Assembly: GCA_035517775.1 (NCBI GenBank)
Contig: DATIYF010000016.1
Location: 1 to 60,001, forward strand
DNA length: 60,001 nt
Source of the DNA: DATIYF01 sp035517775
GTDB taxonomy: Bacteria; Acidobacteriota; Terriglobia; Terriglobales; Acidobacteriaceae
Reading direction: 5' to 3'
Each line of letters opens with the position of its first letter. Positions within the stretch are counted from its first letter, which is position 1. This document shows, piece after piece, positions 8,839 through 16,489 of this stretch. A program made the translations under genes and the position numbers. The notes below the pieces were generated by a model that was given only the letters and a program-made list of their open reading frames with translations, was not told the origin of the DNA and did not search any database.

Positions 8839-9132
8839 TTACTTCTTGGGGGCGATGGCATCCTTCACAGCCTTGGCCAGGTAGAACTTCGCGGTGGTCT
8901 TGGCCTTGATCTGGATGGGTTCGCCGGTCTGCGGGTTGCGTCCCGTGCGGGCTTTGCGGTGCACCTTCTTCAGGCGGCCAAGACCGGGAACCACGAAGAT
9001 CCCGTTCTTCTTGGTCTCCTTGATGGCCGTATCCGCCAGGTTCTCCAAAAACGCTGAGGCGGTTTTGTTGTTAGTCCCGACTTTCTCCGCCAGGTGGCGG
9101 ACCAGTTGGGTTTTGGTCAAGCCTGCAGCCAT
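8839..9132 (-). CDS. HU family DNA-binding protein
   Basis: Nucleoid protein that binds and bends DNA as a dimer. The 97 residues include the HU signature around GRNPQTGEPIQI and a basic DNA-binding arm (GRLKKVHRKARTGRNP), with the usual N-terminal helix bundle (LTKTQLVRHLAEKVG). The C terminus is Lys-rich (AKAVKDAIAPKK). GAGGAGG lies 5-6 bases upstream of the ATG at 9132. It is convergent with the amidohydrolase gene and divergent from the cysteine-cluster gene. I cannot say whether it is HU-alpha-like or HU-beta-like. Confidence 0.96.
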   Translation of the reverse strand: MAAGLTKTQLVRHLAEKVGTNNKTASAFLENLADTAIKETKKNGIFVVPGLGRLKKVHRKARTGRNPQTGEPIQIKAKTTAKFYLAKAVKDAIAPKK

Positions 9133-9383
9133 GAAATCCTCCTCGTAGAACGCTGAATTTTTCTGCGACGCCGGTTATCTTATACCCGCGTGCTGTGGAA
9201 AAGATGCGTTTCAGCCTCATTTTACGCGGTTTTCGCGAGGGCGCAAGCGCGCGGGCCGCAAAAATCGCGCTTTCTCGCGCCTGATTTCCAAAATGGCGCG
9301 CCGGTAGTGCATCCCGCGGGGTGAAAGTGCCGCTTGCCCGTCGCCGCACCACGACATGGCATAATGCCGCTAGGGTCCTGACC

Positions 9384-10040
9384 GTGAGCTGCGCCATCTG
9401 CGAAAAACGGAGAGAGAAGCGCTTCTGCCCCGCCGTGCACGGCCGCATCTGCCCCCAGTGCTGCGGCGAGCAGCGCGAGGTCACCCTCGACTGCCCCAGC
9501 GAATGCCCCTACCTGCAGCAGGCGCGGGAGCATGAAAAGCCGCGTCCCATGCAGGCTTTGGACCCTGCCGCGCTTTTTCCCCAGGTGGATGCCGGCGAGC
9601 AGTTCGTCTATGAATACGAGCCTTTGATCGTCGGCCTCAGCTTCGCGCTGGCCAGAAGCGCCCGTGGGGACCGCAGCCTGAACGATGCCGACCTGATTGC
9701 TGCGCTTACCTCCCTGGCCAGGACGGCCGAGACCCTGGCCAACTCCGGCCTGCACTATGAGGCGCCCATCGCCAGCCTGCGCCAGCAGACGGTGGCGGCG
9801 GAAGTTCAAAAGATGCTGAAGGAATACCGTGAGACCGAACAGAAGCATCTCGGCTACAACCGCCTGCGCGATTCCGAGGTGCTGCGCGCGCTGGTGTTTC
9901 TCACCCGCCTCGCTTACAGCCGCACCTCCGGCCGGCCGAAATCCCGCGCCTTCGTAGATTTCCTCTTTGCCCAATTCCCCGAGAAAGAATCCATCATCGC
10001 CCGTCCGCAGGAAGCCGGCAGCCGCATCATCGCGCCGTAG
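9384..10040 (+). CDS. Cysteine-cluster (zinc-ribbon-like) protein of unknown function
   Basis: I do not recognise a named family. The N-terminal 45 residues hold eight cysteines (SCAIC, RFC, RICPQCC, LDCPSECPYL), an arrangement that would suit two zinc sites. The remaining roughly 170 residues look helical, with no membrane segment or signal peptide. The start used is GTG at 9384, so that the protein opens with VSCAICEKR; the frame stays open upstream to 9321 but those residues look random. A CATAAT hexamer at 9359-9364 could be its -10 box. The gene is isolated, between HU and folK. Function is unknown; a nucleic-acid or regulatory role is only a guess from the zinc-ribbon look. Confidence 0.75.
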   Translation: MSCAICEKRREKRFCPAVHGRICPQCCGEQREVTLDCPSECPYLQQAREHEKPRPMQALDPAALFPQVDAGEQFVYEYEPLIVGLSFALARSARGDRSLNDADLIAALTSLARTAETLANSGLHYEAPIASLRQQTVAAEVQKMLKEYRETEQKHLGYNRLRDSEVLRALVFLTRLAYSRTSGRPKSRAFVDFLFAQFPEKESIIARPQEAGSRIIAP

Positions 10041-10057
10041 ATACTCAGCAATCCGTA

Positions 10058-10079
10058 GAGACGTTGCTTGCAACGTCTC
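10058..10079. repeat. 22-base palindromic repeat, copy 2
   Basis: Arms GAGACGTTGC (10058-10067) and GCAACGTCTC (10070-10079) with loop TT, preceded by CCGTA. Relative to the copies at 8802 and 44291, one base pair of the stem is flipped from A-T to T-A on both arms, so pairing is kept. Confidence 0.8.
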
Positions 10080-10107
10080 AGAGTCTCAACCCTGTCCCAG
10101 GGGCCGG

Positions 10108-10596
10108 CTATTCCCGGGCGATCTTTCGGACCGCCTGCCCCGCCGGCAGGCGGTCGCGCAGTTCGCGTATGGTCCGTTTGAACACCGGATGGCGCGCCTC
10201 CGCCGCGATCTCCGCCAGCGGCTCCAGCACGAAGCGCCGCTCATGCAGCCGGGGATGAGGAATCACCAGGCCCTGAACTTCGACCACCGAGCTCCCGAAC
10301 AGCAGAATATCAATATCAATGCTGCGCGGCCCTTTGGCCTGGTGGCGGCGGCGGCCCATCTCCTGCTCCAGCGCCAGCACGCCCGAAAGCAGTTGCCTGG
10401 GCATCTTTTCGGTATCGAGCTTGACCGCACAATTTAGGAACCAGGGCTGCGCCGCCATCTCCACCGGTTCCGTCTCGTAGAAAGATGACACCCTCTGCAC
10501 CTGCCCCAGCGCCACCAGGCCCCGGATCGCGTCCTTCAGATTGGCGCTGCGGTCCCCGAGGTTCGACCCCAGCGAAAGGTAGACCAGCTTATGCAT
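10108..10596 (-). CDS. folK: 2-amino-4-hydroxy-6-hydroxymethyldihydropteridine diphosphokinase
   Basis: HPPK transfers pyrophosphate from ATP to 6-hydroxymethyl-7,8-dihydropterin in folate synthesis. The 162-residue length is normal. The N terminus YLSLGSNLGDR is typical, followed by SSFYETEPV, and the family signature is present as KGPRSIDIDILLFG, with the Asp pair that binds magnesium. The C-terminal part IPHPRLHERRFVLEPL also matches the family. The start is ATG at 10596. No other folate gene is adjacent, so the gene stands alone, convergent with the cysteine-cluster gene. Confidence 0.96.
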   Translation of the reverse strand: MHKLVYLSLGSNLGDRSANLKDAIRGLVALGQVQRVSSFYETEPVEMAAQPWFLNCAVKLDTEKMPRQLLSGVLALEQEMGRRRHQAKGPRSIDIDILLFGSSVVEVQGLVIPHPRLHERRFVLEPLAEIAAEARHPVFKRTIRELRDRLPAGQAVRKIARE

Positions 10597-10675
10597 GTAA
10601 TGAGCTTTCAGCTTGCCATATTAGTTTCTCCCAAAGCAGAGCGCGAGCGAATTTGGGACTGCTGCAGTTTAGGAA

Positions 10676-10852
10676 GTGTCCGTATCGGGGCAGTGGCTTC
10701 GGCCCTGCCGCTTTCCCATCGGTTTGGGGCAATGCGCCCCAGGGCGCACCTGCCCATGGCTCAGGCTTTCTTAATTTGCGCCGCAGCGTCGCGACTCTCC
10801 TGCTCTTTGCCGCTGCAGGCGGCACGGCCAAGGCTGTGCCCTGATACGAAAC
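10676..10852. repeat. Element with inverted ends in the 10597-10935 gene-free region
   Basis: The 339-base space between folK and the next gene holds two inverted copies of one hairpin sequence. The left copy (10676-10711) contains CGTATCGGGGCA...GGCCCTGCCGC. The right copy (10819-10852), read on the minus strand, contains CGTATCAGGGCA...GGCCGTGCCGCC. About 107 bases lie between them, with no ORF I can support. The layout resembles a small non-autonomous element or a REP doublet. Confidence 0.55.
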
Positions 10853-10935
10853 AGCTAAGCGGCCCGAGTTGCCATTCCAGCCGCCGGGCGCTTATAGTCT
10901 GCACGGCCTATTCGCGTCGGTTATCGGGGGAGACT

Positions 10936-11289
10936 GTGCGACATCTGATCAACTGGGTACTGAGCGCGCTGGCGGTATGGATCGTAGCCCATGTGATCCA
11001 TGGCTTTCACGTGAGCGGCGCAGTTTCCGCCCTGATTGCCGCATTGGTCATCGGCTTCGTGAACGCCACCCTGGGCGTGTTTCTGAAGATCGTGACTTTC
11101 CCGCTGACCATCATTACCCTGGGCATTTTCTGGCTGATCATCAATGCCGCCATGCTGGAACTGGCCTCGGCCATTGTGCCGGGCTTTCACGTGGATACCT
11201 TCACCGCCGCCTTCTGGGGCGCGATCGTTCTCAGCCTGGTAAATATGATTCTGCGCTGGCTGGCGGGCACCAGCGAACCGAGACAATAA
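10936..11289 (+). CDS. PF04020-type (phage holin family 4) small membrane protein
   Basis: Small integral membrane protein of 117 residues with four predicted membrane segments (about residues 5-25, 30-50, 55-78 and 92-112). The motif GFVNATLGVFLKIVTFPLTIITLG is split across helices 2 and 3 and is typical of the family, as is the following FWLIINAAMLEL. Despite the family name this is a common chromosomal protein and no phage genes are near it. The start is GTG at 10936 with GGGGGAG just upstream. It ends two bases before the convergent formylglycine-enzyme-like gene. Its role is unknown. Confidence 0.88.
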   Translation: MRHLINWVLSALAVWIVAHVIHGFHVSGAVSALIAALVIGFVNATLGVFLKIVTFPLTIITLGIFWLIINAAMLELASAIVPGFHVDTFTAAFWGAIVLSLVNMILRWLAGTSEPRQ

Positions 11290-11291
11290 CC

Positions 11292-12014
11292 CTACCCATC
11301 GCAAGCCACGCGAAATCCGTAATCGGCATATTGGAATTCCGGCGGAATGCTGGAGCGGGCTGCGCAGCGCGCCACTTTGATGAAATGCCGCCAGGAGCCT
11401 CCGCGGGAGGCACGCCGCGCGCCAGCTTCCGGGCCTCGGGGGTTGCGCTCAGGCGAAACTGCGTAGTAACCGGCATCGAACCAGTCGCTGCACCATTCAT
11501 GCACATTTTCTGCAATGTCATAAACACCGAAAGGATTAGGCGCGTAGCGCGCCACCGGCTCGGGGCCGTTCTGCCAGCGCCGGGCGTAGTCGGGCAACGA
11601 CTGTGGCGGCTCATCTCCCCAGGGGTAGAGCTTGCCTTCAACGCCTCCGCGGGCGGCGCGTTCCCATTCGGCTTCGGCCGGCAAGCGGAAATGGCGCCCA
11701 GTCGCGGCGCTCAGCCAATCGCAGTAGCTGGCGGCTTCGAACCATGAAACTGCGACCACCGGCTGTTCGGGGTGATTGAAGTTGGGGTCGCTCCAGAATG
11801 GCGGCGGCAAGACCCCGGTGGCTGCCAGAAAGCGGGAGTAATCGGCGTTGGTGACCTGGCACGCGGCCAGCTGAAAATCATCTATCCACACCCGATGCAC
11901 CGGGCGCTCGTTCTCCTGACCCTTCTCAGAGCCCATCTGGAACCGGCCGGCAGGAATGGAGGCCAGCGCAGGGGGCAAAACTCCTGTGACCGGCGCTTGC
12001 AAGCTCATAAACAT
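11292..12014 (-). CDS. Formylglycine-generating enzyme family (SUMF1/FGE-like) protein
   Basis: The FGE-sulfatase fold covers nearly the whole protein: IPAGRFQMGS at the start, then CQVTNADYSRFL, PVVAVSWFEAASYCDWL, FRLPAEAEWERAARGG, GVYDIAENVHEWCSDW, RGGSWRH and RCAARSSIPP...YGFRVA at the end. True FGEs use two cysteines. The second (RCAARS) is present, but the first, in the RGGS(Y/F)xC position, is absent here (RGGSWRH). It may therefore not be a sulfatase-maturating enzyme, and no sulfatase gene is in the window. The start is uncertain: ATG at 12014, 12008, 12032 or 12116 are all in frame, and no strong ribosome-binding site decides. I chose 12014 because the sequence further upstream looks non-coding. 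Confidence 0.85.
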   Translation of the reverse strand: MFMSLQAPVTGVLPPALASIPAGRFQMGSEKGQENERPVHRVWIDDFQLAACQVTNADYSRFLAATGVLPPPFWSDPNFNHPEQPVVAVSWFEAASYCDWLSAATGRHFRLPAEAEWERAARGGVEGKLYPWGDEPPQSLPDYARRWQNGPEPVARYAPNPFGVYDIAENVHEWCSDWFDAGYYAVSPERNPRGPEAGARRASRGGSWRHFIKVARCAARSSIPPEFQYADYGFRVACDG

Positions 12015-12187
12015 CGAGCCTAACGAATGCATCGTGATAACGCCAGAGCCGGGTAAGGCTGGTTGCGCCCTGAGAAGGCCTTGTTCCGGGTACGAGAGCA
12101 TTGTAAGCTTCTGCAAATCCGGTACTTTCGACTGTTTCGGGGGTTGCCTCGACCGCCTGTTTCTGATGAAATAGCGGGGAGTCCCCC

Positions 12188-14233
12188 ATGTCGCTCATTG
12201 GAAGTTTTGCTCTTCTCCTGGCGCTTGCCCTGAGCGCCTATAGCTTTGTCGCCGGTCTTGTAGCTTTGGCGCGCGGAGGTCCCGGGTCAGAGCGCCTGGG
12301 CGAAACTGCGCGGCGCGCCGGCATCGCCACCTTCGCCACGGTTTTTCTGGCCGCCGCGGTCCTGGTGGTGGCCGCCTTTCAAAACGATTTCTCGCTCGCC
12401 TATATTTACCATCACAGCAACCGCGATCTGCCCATCCCTTACAAGTTTGCCACGCTGTGGTCGGGGCAGGAAGGCTCGCTGCTGTTCTGGTCGCTGCTGT
12501 TGGCAGCCTATGGGCTGGTGCTGCGCCTGCGTTACAAAGTTGATACGCGGCTGTTCGCCTATGCTTCTGTCATCATCGCGGCGGTGCAGGTTTTCTTCCT
12601 GCTGCTGCTGAATTTTGCGGCGCGCCCGTTCACGGTGATGCAAGGCTCGCTTCCTCCCGATGGCGCCGGCCTCAACCCGCTGCTGCAGTATCCCGAGATG
12701 GTCATCCATCCGCCCATGCTCTACCTGGGATATGTTGGGTTCACCGTTCCTTTCGCCTTCGCCCTGGGCGCTCTCATCATGAAGTACCCGGGCGAGAAAT
12801 GGATCCACATTACCCGGCGCTGGACCATGGTGACGTGGTGCTTCCTGACCTGCGGCATTTTCCTGGGAATGCATTGGGCCTACTCGGTGCTGGGCTGGGG
12901 CGGCTACTGGGGCTGGGACCCGGTGGAAAACGCCTCGCTCATGCCCTGGCTGGTGGGCACGGCGTTTCTGCATTCGGTCATGATGCAGGAAAAGCGCGGC
13001 ATGCTGAAGATCTGGAACATGTGGCTGATCTTTGCCACCTTCGGACTTTCCATCTTTGGCACCTTCCTGACCCGCAGCGGCGTGGTCAGTTCGGTGCACG
13101 CTTTTGCCCAGTCTTCGATCGGCGACTGGTTTGTGGTGTTTCTGGCCATCATTCTGGCGGTCTGCGTGACCGCCTTCGTCAAGAATCGCTCCCACCTGCG
13201 CAGCGAGCATCGCCTGGAATCTTTGGTCTCAAGGGAATCGAGCTTCCTGTTCAACAACCTGCTTCTGCTGGTGGCCTGCTTCACCGTGCTGTGGGGAACG
13301 CTGTTTCCGATTCTTTCCGAATGGGTACAGGGGCACAAGATCACCGTAGGGCCGCCGTTTTTCAACCGGGTGAACGTCCCGGTCGCGCTGCTGCTGCTGC
13401 TGCTGACCGCGCTGGGGCCGCTGCTGGCCTGGCGGCGCACTTCGCTCGAAAGCCTGAAGCGCAACTTCCTGTGGCCGACGGTGGGGGCCCTGGCGGTGGC
13501 GCTGTTCTTAATGCTTACGCCCGCGAGCTGGGGCTCGCCGTTTGGCATGAAGCCCTGGGTGGATATTTCCTACTTCTACTCGTTGATGACCATCGCGCTT
13601 TCGGTGATGGTGGGGCTGACCGTCGCCCTGGAGTTTCTGCGCGGCGGGCGGGTGATCAAGCGCCACACCGGGCAGAACCTGTTCGCCTCCATGGCGCAGC
13701 TGGCGCATCGCAACACCCGCCGCTATGGCGGCTACATCGTTCACTTCGGGGTAATTCTGGTGATGATCGGCTTTGCCGGATCGGCTTTCAACCAGGATAA
13801 AGAGCAGGAGATGGGCTTCGGTGACAAGATGCAGATTGGCGCCTATACGCTGGTCTGCCGATCTTATACCCAGGAAGATAAGCCCAACTACGGCAGCGAG
13901 TGGGCGATTCTCGACGTGTACAAAGGCGGCCAGCAGATCGCCTCCATGTACCCGGAGCGGCGCTTCTACAAGGCCAGCCAGCAGACTTCGACCATCGTGG
14001 CCAACCGCTCCACGCTGAAGGAGGACCTGTACCTGGTCTATGAAGGCCAGAACGATCAGACCGGCAAGCCGATTCTGAAGGCGCACCTGAATCCGCTGGT
14101 GATGTGGATATGGATCGGAGTATGGGTGATGATCGCGGGCACGGTATTGGCTTTGATTCCCAGCACGGTGGCGGTGCGGGTGGCGGCGCCGGCGCGGGCG
14201 GAGGTTGCCCAGCCGGTAGGAGCGGGAGATTGA
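12188..14233 (+). CDS. ccmF: Cytochrome c-type biogenesis protein CcmF (haem lyase)
   Basis: Large membrane protein of the CcmF/NrfE/CcsA superfamily that presents haem for attachment to apocytochrome c on the outer face of the membrane. It has 681 residues with about 15 membrane segments. The tryptophan-rich haem-binding WWD motif is clear as LGWGGYWGWDPVENAS, and conserved histidines lie in MVIHPPMLYLGY and TAFLHSVMM. The C-terminal part has a soluble outward-facing domain (QIGAYTLVCRSYTQEDKPNYG) and a final membrane helix. It starts a tight operon: its TGA overlaps the ATG of the next gene (14231-14235). Confidence 0.95.
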   Translation: MSLIGSFALLLALALSAYSFVAGLVALARGGPGSERLGETARRAGIATFATVFLAAAVLVVAAFQNDFSLAYIYHHSNRDLPIPYKFATLWSGQEGSLLFWSLLLAAYGLVLRLRYKVDTRLFAYASVIIAAVQVFFLLLLNFAARPFTVMQGSLPPDGAGLNPLLQYPEMVIHPPMLYLGYVGFTVPFAFALGALIMKYPGEKWIHITRRWTMVTWCFLTCGIFLGMHWAYSVLGWGGYWGWDPVENASLMPWLVGTAFLHSVMMQEKRGMLKIWNMWLIFATFGLSIFGTFLTRSGVVSSVHAFAQSSIGDWFVVFLAIILAVCVTAFVKNRSHLRSEHRLESLVSRESSFLFNNLLLLVACFTVLWGTLFPILSEWVQGHKITVGPPFFNRVNVPVALLLLLLTALGPLLAWRRTSLESLKRNFLWPTVGALAVALFLMLTPASWGSPFGMKPWVDISYFYSLMTIALSVMVGLTVALEFLRGGRVIKRHTGQNLFASMAQLAHRNTRRYGGYIVHFGVILVMIGFAGSAFNQDKEQEMGFGDKMQIGAYTLVCRSYTQEDKPNYGSEWAILDVYKGGQQIASMYPERRFYKASQQTSTIVANRSTLKEDLYLVYEGQNDQTGKPILKAHLNPLVMWIWIGVWVMIAGTVLALIPSTVAVRVAAPARAEVAQPVGAGD

Positions 14234-14721
14234 TGCCAGCCCGCAGTTTTCACATTCGGCAAGTTCTGCAGGTAACGGCCCTTCTGCTCGCCGCCTTCGG
14301 ACTGCTGGGCGCCGGGGATCAGCAGGCGCGCTTCGATAAGCTGGGCCACAAACTGATGTGCGAGTGCGGCTGCAACCAGGTGCTGCTGGAGTGCAACCAC
14401 GTGGGCTGTCCTCTCTCTGACCGCATGCGGGGCGAACTGGCGGCGAATGTGCAGCGCGCCGACAGTGACGACCTGGTGCTGCAGGCCTTCGTGCAGAAGT
14501 ATGGGCCGACCGTGTTGCTCGCGCCTACAGACAAAGGGTTCAATCGCGTGGCCTGGATAATTCCTTATCTCACGCTGGTGCTGGGCCTGGGTGCGGTGGC
14601 GTTGATTGTCCGCTCCTGGCGGGGGCGCCCGCTGCTGCCGCCGGAAGGAGCAGTGGCTCCGGTCAGCGGCGCGGAGCTGGAACGTTTTCGCCAGCAAGCG
14701 AGGAAGGAGACCGGCATATGA
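14233..14721 (+). CDS. ccmH: CcmH/NrfF family cytochrome c maturation protein
   Basis: Membrane-anchored thiol protein expected to reduce or hold the CXXCH motif of apocytochrome c. The 162 residues include an N-terminal signal/anchor (residues about 10-28), a periplasmic domain, one membrane helix (about 100-122, WIIPYLTLVLGLGAVALIV) and a short tail. In place of the usual LRCxxCQ motif it has LMCECGCNQVLLECNHVGC, with five cysteines. This is an elaborated version I would associate with deep-branching CcmH homologues. The ATG overlaps the ccmF stop and the gene itself overlaps the next by four bases. Confidence 0.9.
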   Translation: MPARSFHIRQVLQVTALLLAAFGLLGAGDQQARFDKLGHKLMCECGCNQVLLECNHVGCPLSDRMRGELAANVQRADSDDLVLQAFVQKYGPTVLLAPTDKGFNRVAWIIPYLTLVLGLGAVALIVRSWRGRPLLPPEGAVAPVSGAELERFRQQARKETGI

Positions 14722-15044
14722 CCGTCGCGCTGCTGGCGTGCACGCTGATCACCGCGGCGGCGCTGTTCTATGTCTTCTATCTTCCCGGGGAACTTCACCT
14801 GGGGCCGGAAAAGACGCGGCTGGGCTATTTGCGGGAGCGGAAAGAGGCGGTGTACGAAAATCTGCGCGATTTGAACTTTGAATACAACGCGGGCAAGTTT
14901 CCCGACGCCGATTACCTGGCCATGAAGAATTCACTGGAGGAAGAGGCGGCGGCCATTCTGGCGGAGATGGCGCATCTGGAAGAAATGGGGCCCGCGCCCA
15001 CCCACTCTCATCGCGGCCGGAACAGACGGGGAGGCAAAGGGTGA
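14718..15044 (+). CDS. CcmI-like small membrane protein of the ccm operon
   Basis: Protein of 108 residues: one N-terminal membrane helix (residues 2-24), a charged helical stretch (LGYLRERKEAVYENLRDLNFEYNAG split by short loops) and a tail rich in Arg and Gly. The motif LRDLNFEYNAGKFPDADY and the following KNSLEEE resemble the N-terminal unit of CcmI, which chaperones apocytochrome c. It lacks the TPR domain of proteobacterial CcmI. The ATG at 14718 overlaps the ccmH stop, and the stop overlaps the GTG of the next gene. This ATGA/GTGA coupling argues for joint translation. Confidence 0.8.
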   Translation: MTVALLACTLITAAALFYVFYLPGELHLGPEKTRLGYLRERKEAVYENLRDLNFEYNAGKFPDADYLAMKNSLEEEAAAILAEMAHLEEMGPAPTHSHRGRNRRGGKG

Positions 15045-16315
15045 AGCCGGTTCGTATCCTCGCGCTGTTTCTTCTGATTTGCGCTCTCCCGGCGGTGGCG
15101 GGGGCTGACACGCTTTCGGGCACAATCACCAACGGCACGACGCAAAAGCCGGCCGCAGGGGATGAGGTGATCCTCATCAAGCTGGGCGAGGGCATGGAAG
15201 AAGCCGCCCGCGTCAAGACTGACAGCCATGGGAAGTTCAGCTTCAAGCTGGAGGATTCCGGCGGGCCGCACCTGATCCGGGTGGAGCACCAGGGCGTGAC
15301 TTACAACCAGATGGCGCCGCCGGGAACCCCTTCGGTGAATCTGGACGTTTATGACGTATCGAAGAAGCTGGCCGGCATCAGCGTGACCGCCGACGTGATG
15401 CGCTTTCAGGCGCAAGGCAACGAACTGCAGGGCGTGCGTCTGTTCGCGGTGGACAATAAATCGCAGCCGCCGCGCACCCAGATGAACGACCAGAACTTCG
15501 AGTTCTACCTGCCGCCGGGCGCAGAATTGGACCAGGGCATGGCCATGACGGCCGGGGGCGAACCGCTCAACATGTCGCCGGTCCCGCAAAAAGAGAAGAA
15601 CTGCTATGCCTTTATTTTTCCGCTGCGGCCCGGGGAAACGCAATTCCAGGTCACCTTCCACATGGCCTACAGCGGGCAGGCCAGTATTGATCCCAAGAAC
15701 CTGTACGGCAGCCAGCATTTTGTGGTCATGCTGCCCAAGAGCATGCAGTTCACGCCGGGCCTGGGAACATCTTTTCAGGCGATGAAGGACCCGCGCGATC
15801 CGGATGCGGTGGTACAGGTGGCTTCAAACACTCTGGCGGGCCAGCCGCTCAGCTTCAACATTGCCGGCATGGGAGTGATGACCAACCAGAACAGCGCCGA
15901 GCAGAGCGCCGGCCCGCAACAGGCGCAGAATGAGCCGCCCCAGGACAGCAGCCGCCCCGGCGGAGGGCTGGGCCCGCCGATTGATGCGCCCGATCCCCTC
16001 GAGCACTATCGCTGGTACATTCTGGGAGGCTTTGCCCTGGCGCTGGCTGTGGGCGCCGTTTACATTGCCCGGCGGCCGCAGATGGTGCGCGGCGGGCACG
16101 CGCCGGCGTCCAGCCACGAGGCTTCGGAGGCGCCGGCCCGGCCGAAAAAATCGGGCGGCTCTGCGATGCTGCTGGAAGCGCTGAAAGACGAATTGTTTCA
16201 ACTGGAAGTCGAGCACAAACAGGGGCAGATCACCCAGCAGGAATACGAGAAGGCGAAAGCCGCGCTCGACCAGACTCTGGAGCGCGCCGTTAGCCGCAGC
16301 CAGCCCAGGCGCTAG
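15041..16315 (+). CDS. Membrane protein with carboxypeptidase-regulatory-like N domain and CcmI-like C-terminal motif
   Basis: Last gene of the ccm operon, 424 residues, starting with GTG at 15041 inside the previous stop. A signal peptide ends near residue 22 (LLICALPAVAGA). A CarboxypepD_reg-like beta domain follows (LSGTITNGTTQKPAAGDEV, DSHGKFSFKLED). A second extracytoplasmic region of about 200 residues comes next, then a Gln/Pro linker, one membrane helix (about 326-345, YILGGFALALAVGAVYIARR) and a cytoplasmic tail. The tail ends with LKDELFQLEVEHKQGQIT and then QEYEKAKAALDQ, the same spacing as the CcmI-like protein next door. It probably serves cytochrome c assembly, but the exact role is unknown. 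Confidence 0.82.
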   Translation: MKPVRILALFLLICALPAVAGADTLSGTITNGTTQKPAAGDEVILIKLGEGMEEAARVKTDSHGKFSFKLEDSGGPHLIRVEHQGVTYNQMAPPGTPSVNLDVYDVSKKLAGISVTADVMRFQAQGNELQGVRLFAVDNKSQPPRTQMNDQNFEFYLPPGAELDQGMAMTAGGEPLNMSPVPQKEKNCYAFIFPLRPGETQFQVTFHMAYSGQASIDPKNLYGSQHFVVMLPKSMQFTPGLGTSFQAMKDPRDPDAVVQVASNTLAGQPLSFNIAGMGVMTNQNSAEQSAGPQQAQNEPPQDSSRPGGGLGPPIDAPDPLEHYRWYILGGFALALAVGAVYIARRPQMVRGGHAPASSHEASEAPARPKKSGGSAMLLEALKDELFQLEVEHKQGQITQQEYEKAKAALDQTLERAVSRSQPRR

Positions 16316-16489
16316 AACCTTTCCTTTCGACCGATCACCCCGGAACACAGGGCTTTCCGGCCAAGAAATGACAGAACTGATTTCCTTTGTACGAGTTGCA
16401 GGTGCTGGCCATGGCCGTGCTCCATCTTCCGAATCTCGGAATGATAAGCCCTGCATCTAATGGGTGATAATGTCTGTGGCAGGAAATCT

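Noticed and set aside
10936..11289. Phage holin family protein as evidence of a prophage
   Set aside because: The family is a common chromosomal membrane protein and no phage gene is nearby.
10869..11747. 292-residue ORF on the + strand
   Set aside because: It spans parts of two real genes (the PF04020 protein and the FGE-like gene) in wrong frames.
12799..13800. 333-residue ORF in another frame of ccmF
   Set aside because: Shifted frame of the same strand; the ccmF frame carries all conserved motifs.
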